From Nitrospira sp. (GTDB lineage: Bacteria > Nitrospirota > Nitrospiria > Nitrospirales > Nitrospiraceae): a stretch of 7,381 nucleotides of DNA. The DNA lies in the NCBI GenBank assembly GCA_015904075.1, contig JABMDH010000017.1, positions 11,905 to 19,285 on the forward strand, read 5' to 3'. The notes below the pieces were generated by a model. The model was given only the letters and a program-made list of their open reading frames with translations. It had not been told where the DNA came from and ran no database searches. The translations under genes were made by a program, and so were the position numbers. This document shows, one piece after another, positions 6,417 through 7,381 of this stretch; within the stretch, counting starts at the first letter, position 1, and every line of letters begins with the position of its first letter.

Positions 6417-7381
6417 CTACATCTGAACGAGAAATTGAACGACCAGCGCCAACAGAAAGAGCCCGGCGACAATGAGAGCGACATAATGGTGGACCATTCC
6501 GCTCTGCATCTTCCGCCCTTCACGCGCCGCGAGGTGATTGCCGTATCCGATGACATTCAACCCTGCATATACAATATATTTTTCAATCCAGGTTGACCCG
6601 GCAGAGCCCCAATCAGCCAGCTGTCCGACTCCACGGACTAGACCATCGACGACCGTGCGATCGAACCAATCAAGCAGCTCGCCCAACCGTTTCATGGGCT
6701 CGACAATGATAAAATCGTAGAGTTCATCGACATAATACTTGTTCAACAGCGTCCTATAGGCGCCGGAGAATTTCTCGGCCCACACATCGGCCGTCGGAGT
6801 GCTCACCTGGTACATGTAGTGGGCAAGCCCCCACCCAATCACTGCGATGCCGGTTGCCACAACCATGAGAGCAGACACCAACCCCATGCTGACCTCGTGT
6901 TCACCTGCCGAGCCCACAACCGGCGCCAGGAATTGATGCAACCAGCCATGTTCCGGGGGGAATCCCAACAGCAACCCGCCGACAAGCGACAAGAAACCAA
7001 GCGCAACCAAGGGGCCAACCATCACCAATGGCGATTCGTGGACATGCGCTTCCGTATGGTGATCCATTCTGGACTCGCCATAAAAGGTCAGGTAGGTCAG
7101 CCGAAACATGTAAAAAGACGTGAGAAAAGCGCCGATCGCTGCGATGCCATAGAGCAGGAAGTGGCCATGGGTAAAGGCCTGGGCCATGATCTCGTCTTTG
7201 CTCCAGAATCCCGCCAAAGGAGGAATCCCGGCAATTGCGATCGTGCCGATCAGAAACAGACGGTATGTCCAGGGGATTTTCTTGCTCAGTCCACCCATTT
7301 TCCTGATGTCCTGCTCACCCGACAGAGCGTGAATCACCGACCCCGCGGACAAAAACAGCAAAGCTTTGAAAAATGCATGGG
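6417..7381 (-). CDS. nuoL: NADH-quinone oxidoreductase subunit L, 3' part
   Basis: This is the C-terminal 320 residues of the largest proton-pumping membrane subunit of complex I. The frame is open to the window edge, so the gene start lies beyond 7381. The first residues, HAFFKALLFLSAGSVIHAL, are the highly conserved helix holding the channel histidine and lysine (H338 and K342 in E. coli numbering). GIPPLAGFWSKDEI follows, with the lysine-aspartate pair equivalent to E. coli K399/D400. The C-terminal part has NKYYVDELYDFIIVEP and a long amphipathic stretch, consistent with the lateral helix, and it ends in a final membrane helix (YVALIVAGLFLLALVVQFL). The gene ends normally with TAG, 27 bases before nuoM, the standard nuoL-nuoM order. 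No damage is visible in this part. Confidence 0.93.
   Translation of the reverse strand, partial: HAFFKALLFLSAGSVIHALSGEQDIRKMGGLSKKIPWTYRLFLIGTIAIAGIPPLAGFWSKDEIMAQAFTHGHFLLYGIAAIGAFLTSFYMFRLTYLTFYGESRMDHHTEAHVHESPLVMVGPLVALGFLSLVGGLLLGFPPEHGWLHQFLAPVVGSAGEHEVSMGLVSALMVVATGIAVIGWGLAHYMYQVSTPTADVWAEKFSGAYRTLLNKYYVDELYDFIIVEPMKRLGELLDWFDRTVVDGLVRGVGQLADWGSAGSTWIEKYIVYAGLNVIGYGNHLAAREGRKMQSGMVHHYVALIVAGLFLLALVVQFLVQM

Noticed and set aside
6054..6596. 180-residue open frame on the plus strand
   Set aside because: It is antisense to nuoM and the end of nuoL, is rich in His, Gln and Arg as expected of a reverse shadow of membrane protein codons, and matches no family I know.
1..7381. CRISPR arrays, tRNA or rRNA genes
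   Set aside because: No short regularly spaced repeats, cloverleaf-like segments or rRNA signatures were found. The window is almost fully covered by protein genes.

Overview
All convincing genes in this window lie on the minus strand, so the biology reads from high to low coordinates. It starts inside the distal part of a complex I (NADH:quinone oxidoreductase) operon: the 3' part of nuoL, then nuoM. After an interruption it returns to complex I with nuoN, followed by a membrane histidine kinase and a small response regulator. Protein style (complex I subunits, a CHASE3 kinase, Rcp1-type receiver proteins) and moderately high GC suggest a Nitrospira-like bacterium of Nitrospirota. This is an impression from the proteins, not a proven assignment.

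Layout on the minus strand: nuoL 3' part (7381-6417); a nuoM fragment that keeps about 238 native codons and then breaks (6389-5658); a 21-codon remnant of a histidine kinase tail (5673-5609); response regulator copy 2 (5612-5157); a soluble hybrid histidine kinase with two receiver domains (5139-3532); nuoN with an abnormal 5' end (3498-2083); a CHASE3 sensor histidine kinase (1967-471); and response regulator copy 1 (474-19). The left edge of the window resembles the start of another hybrid kinase gene.

The main observation is a direct repeat. Bases 1-535 align without gaps to 5139-5673, with about 40 mismatches by hand count (about 92.5% identity). The copy at 5139-5673 carries the tail of the upstream kinase and is joined abruptly to the middle of nuoM. 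On the other side, the hybrid kinase is followed within 33 bases by a nuoN that lacks its normal first membrane segment. The second half of nuoM and the start of nuoN are therefore missing here and replaced by a two-component cassette of about 2.2 kb. A tandem duplication of a nuoN-kinase-regulator-hybrid kinase unit followed by a deletion would give this arrangement. So would a chimeric assembly between paralogous loci, and the sequence alone cannot decide between them.

Functionally, the intact parts are proton-pumping membrane subunits of complex I and a phosphorelay: a membrane CHASE3 kinase translationally coupled to a single-domain regulator, with a cytosolic hybrid kinase next to it. 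If the arrangement is real, complex I encoded here cannot be complete unless nuoM (and an intact nuoN) exist elsewhere in the genome.
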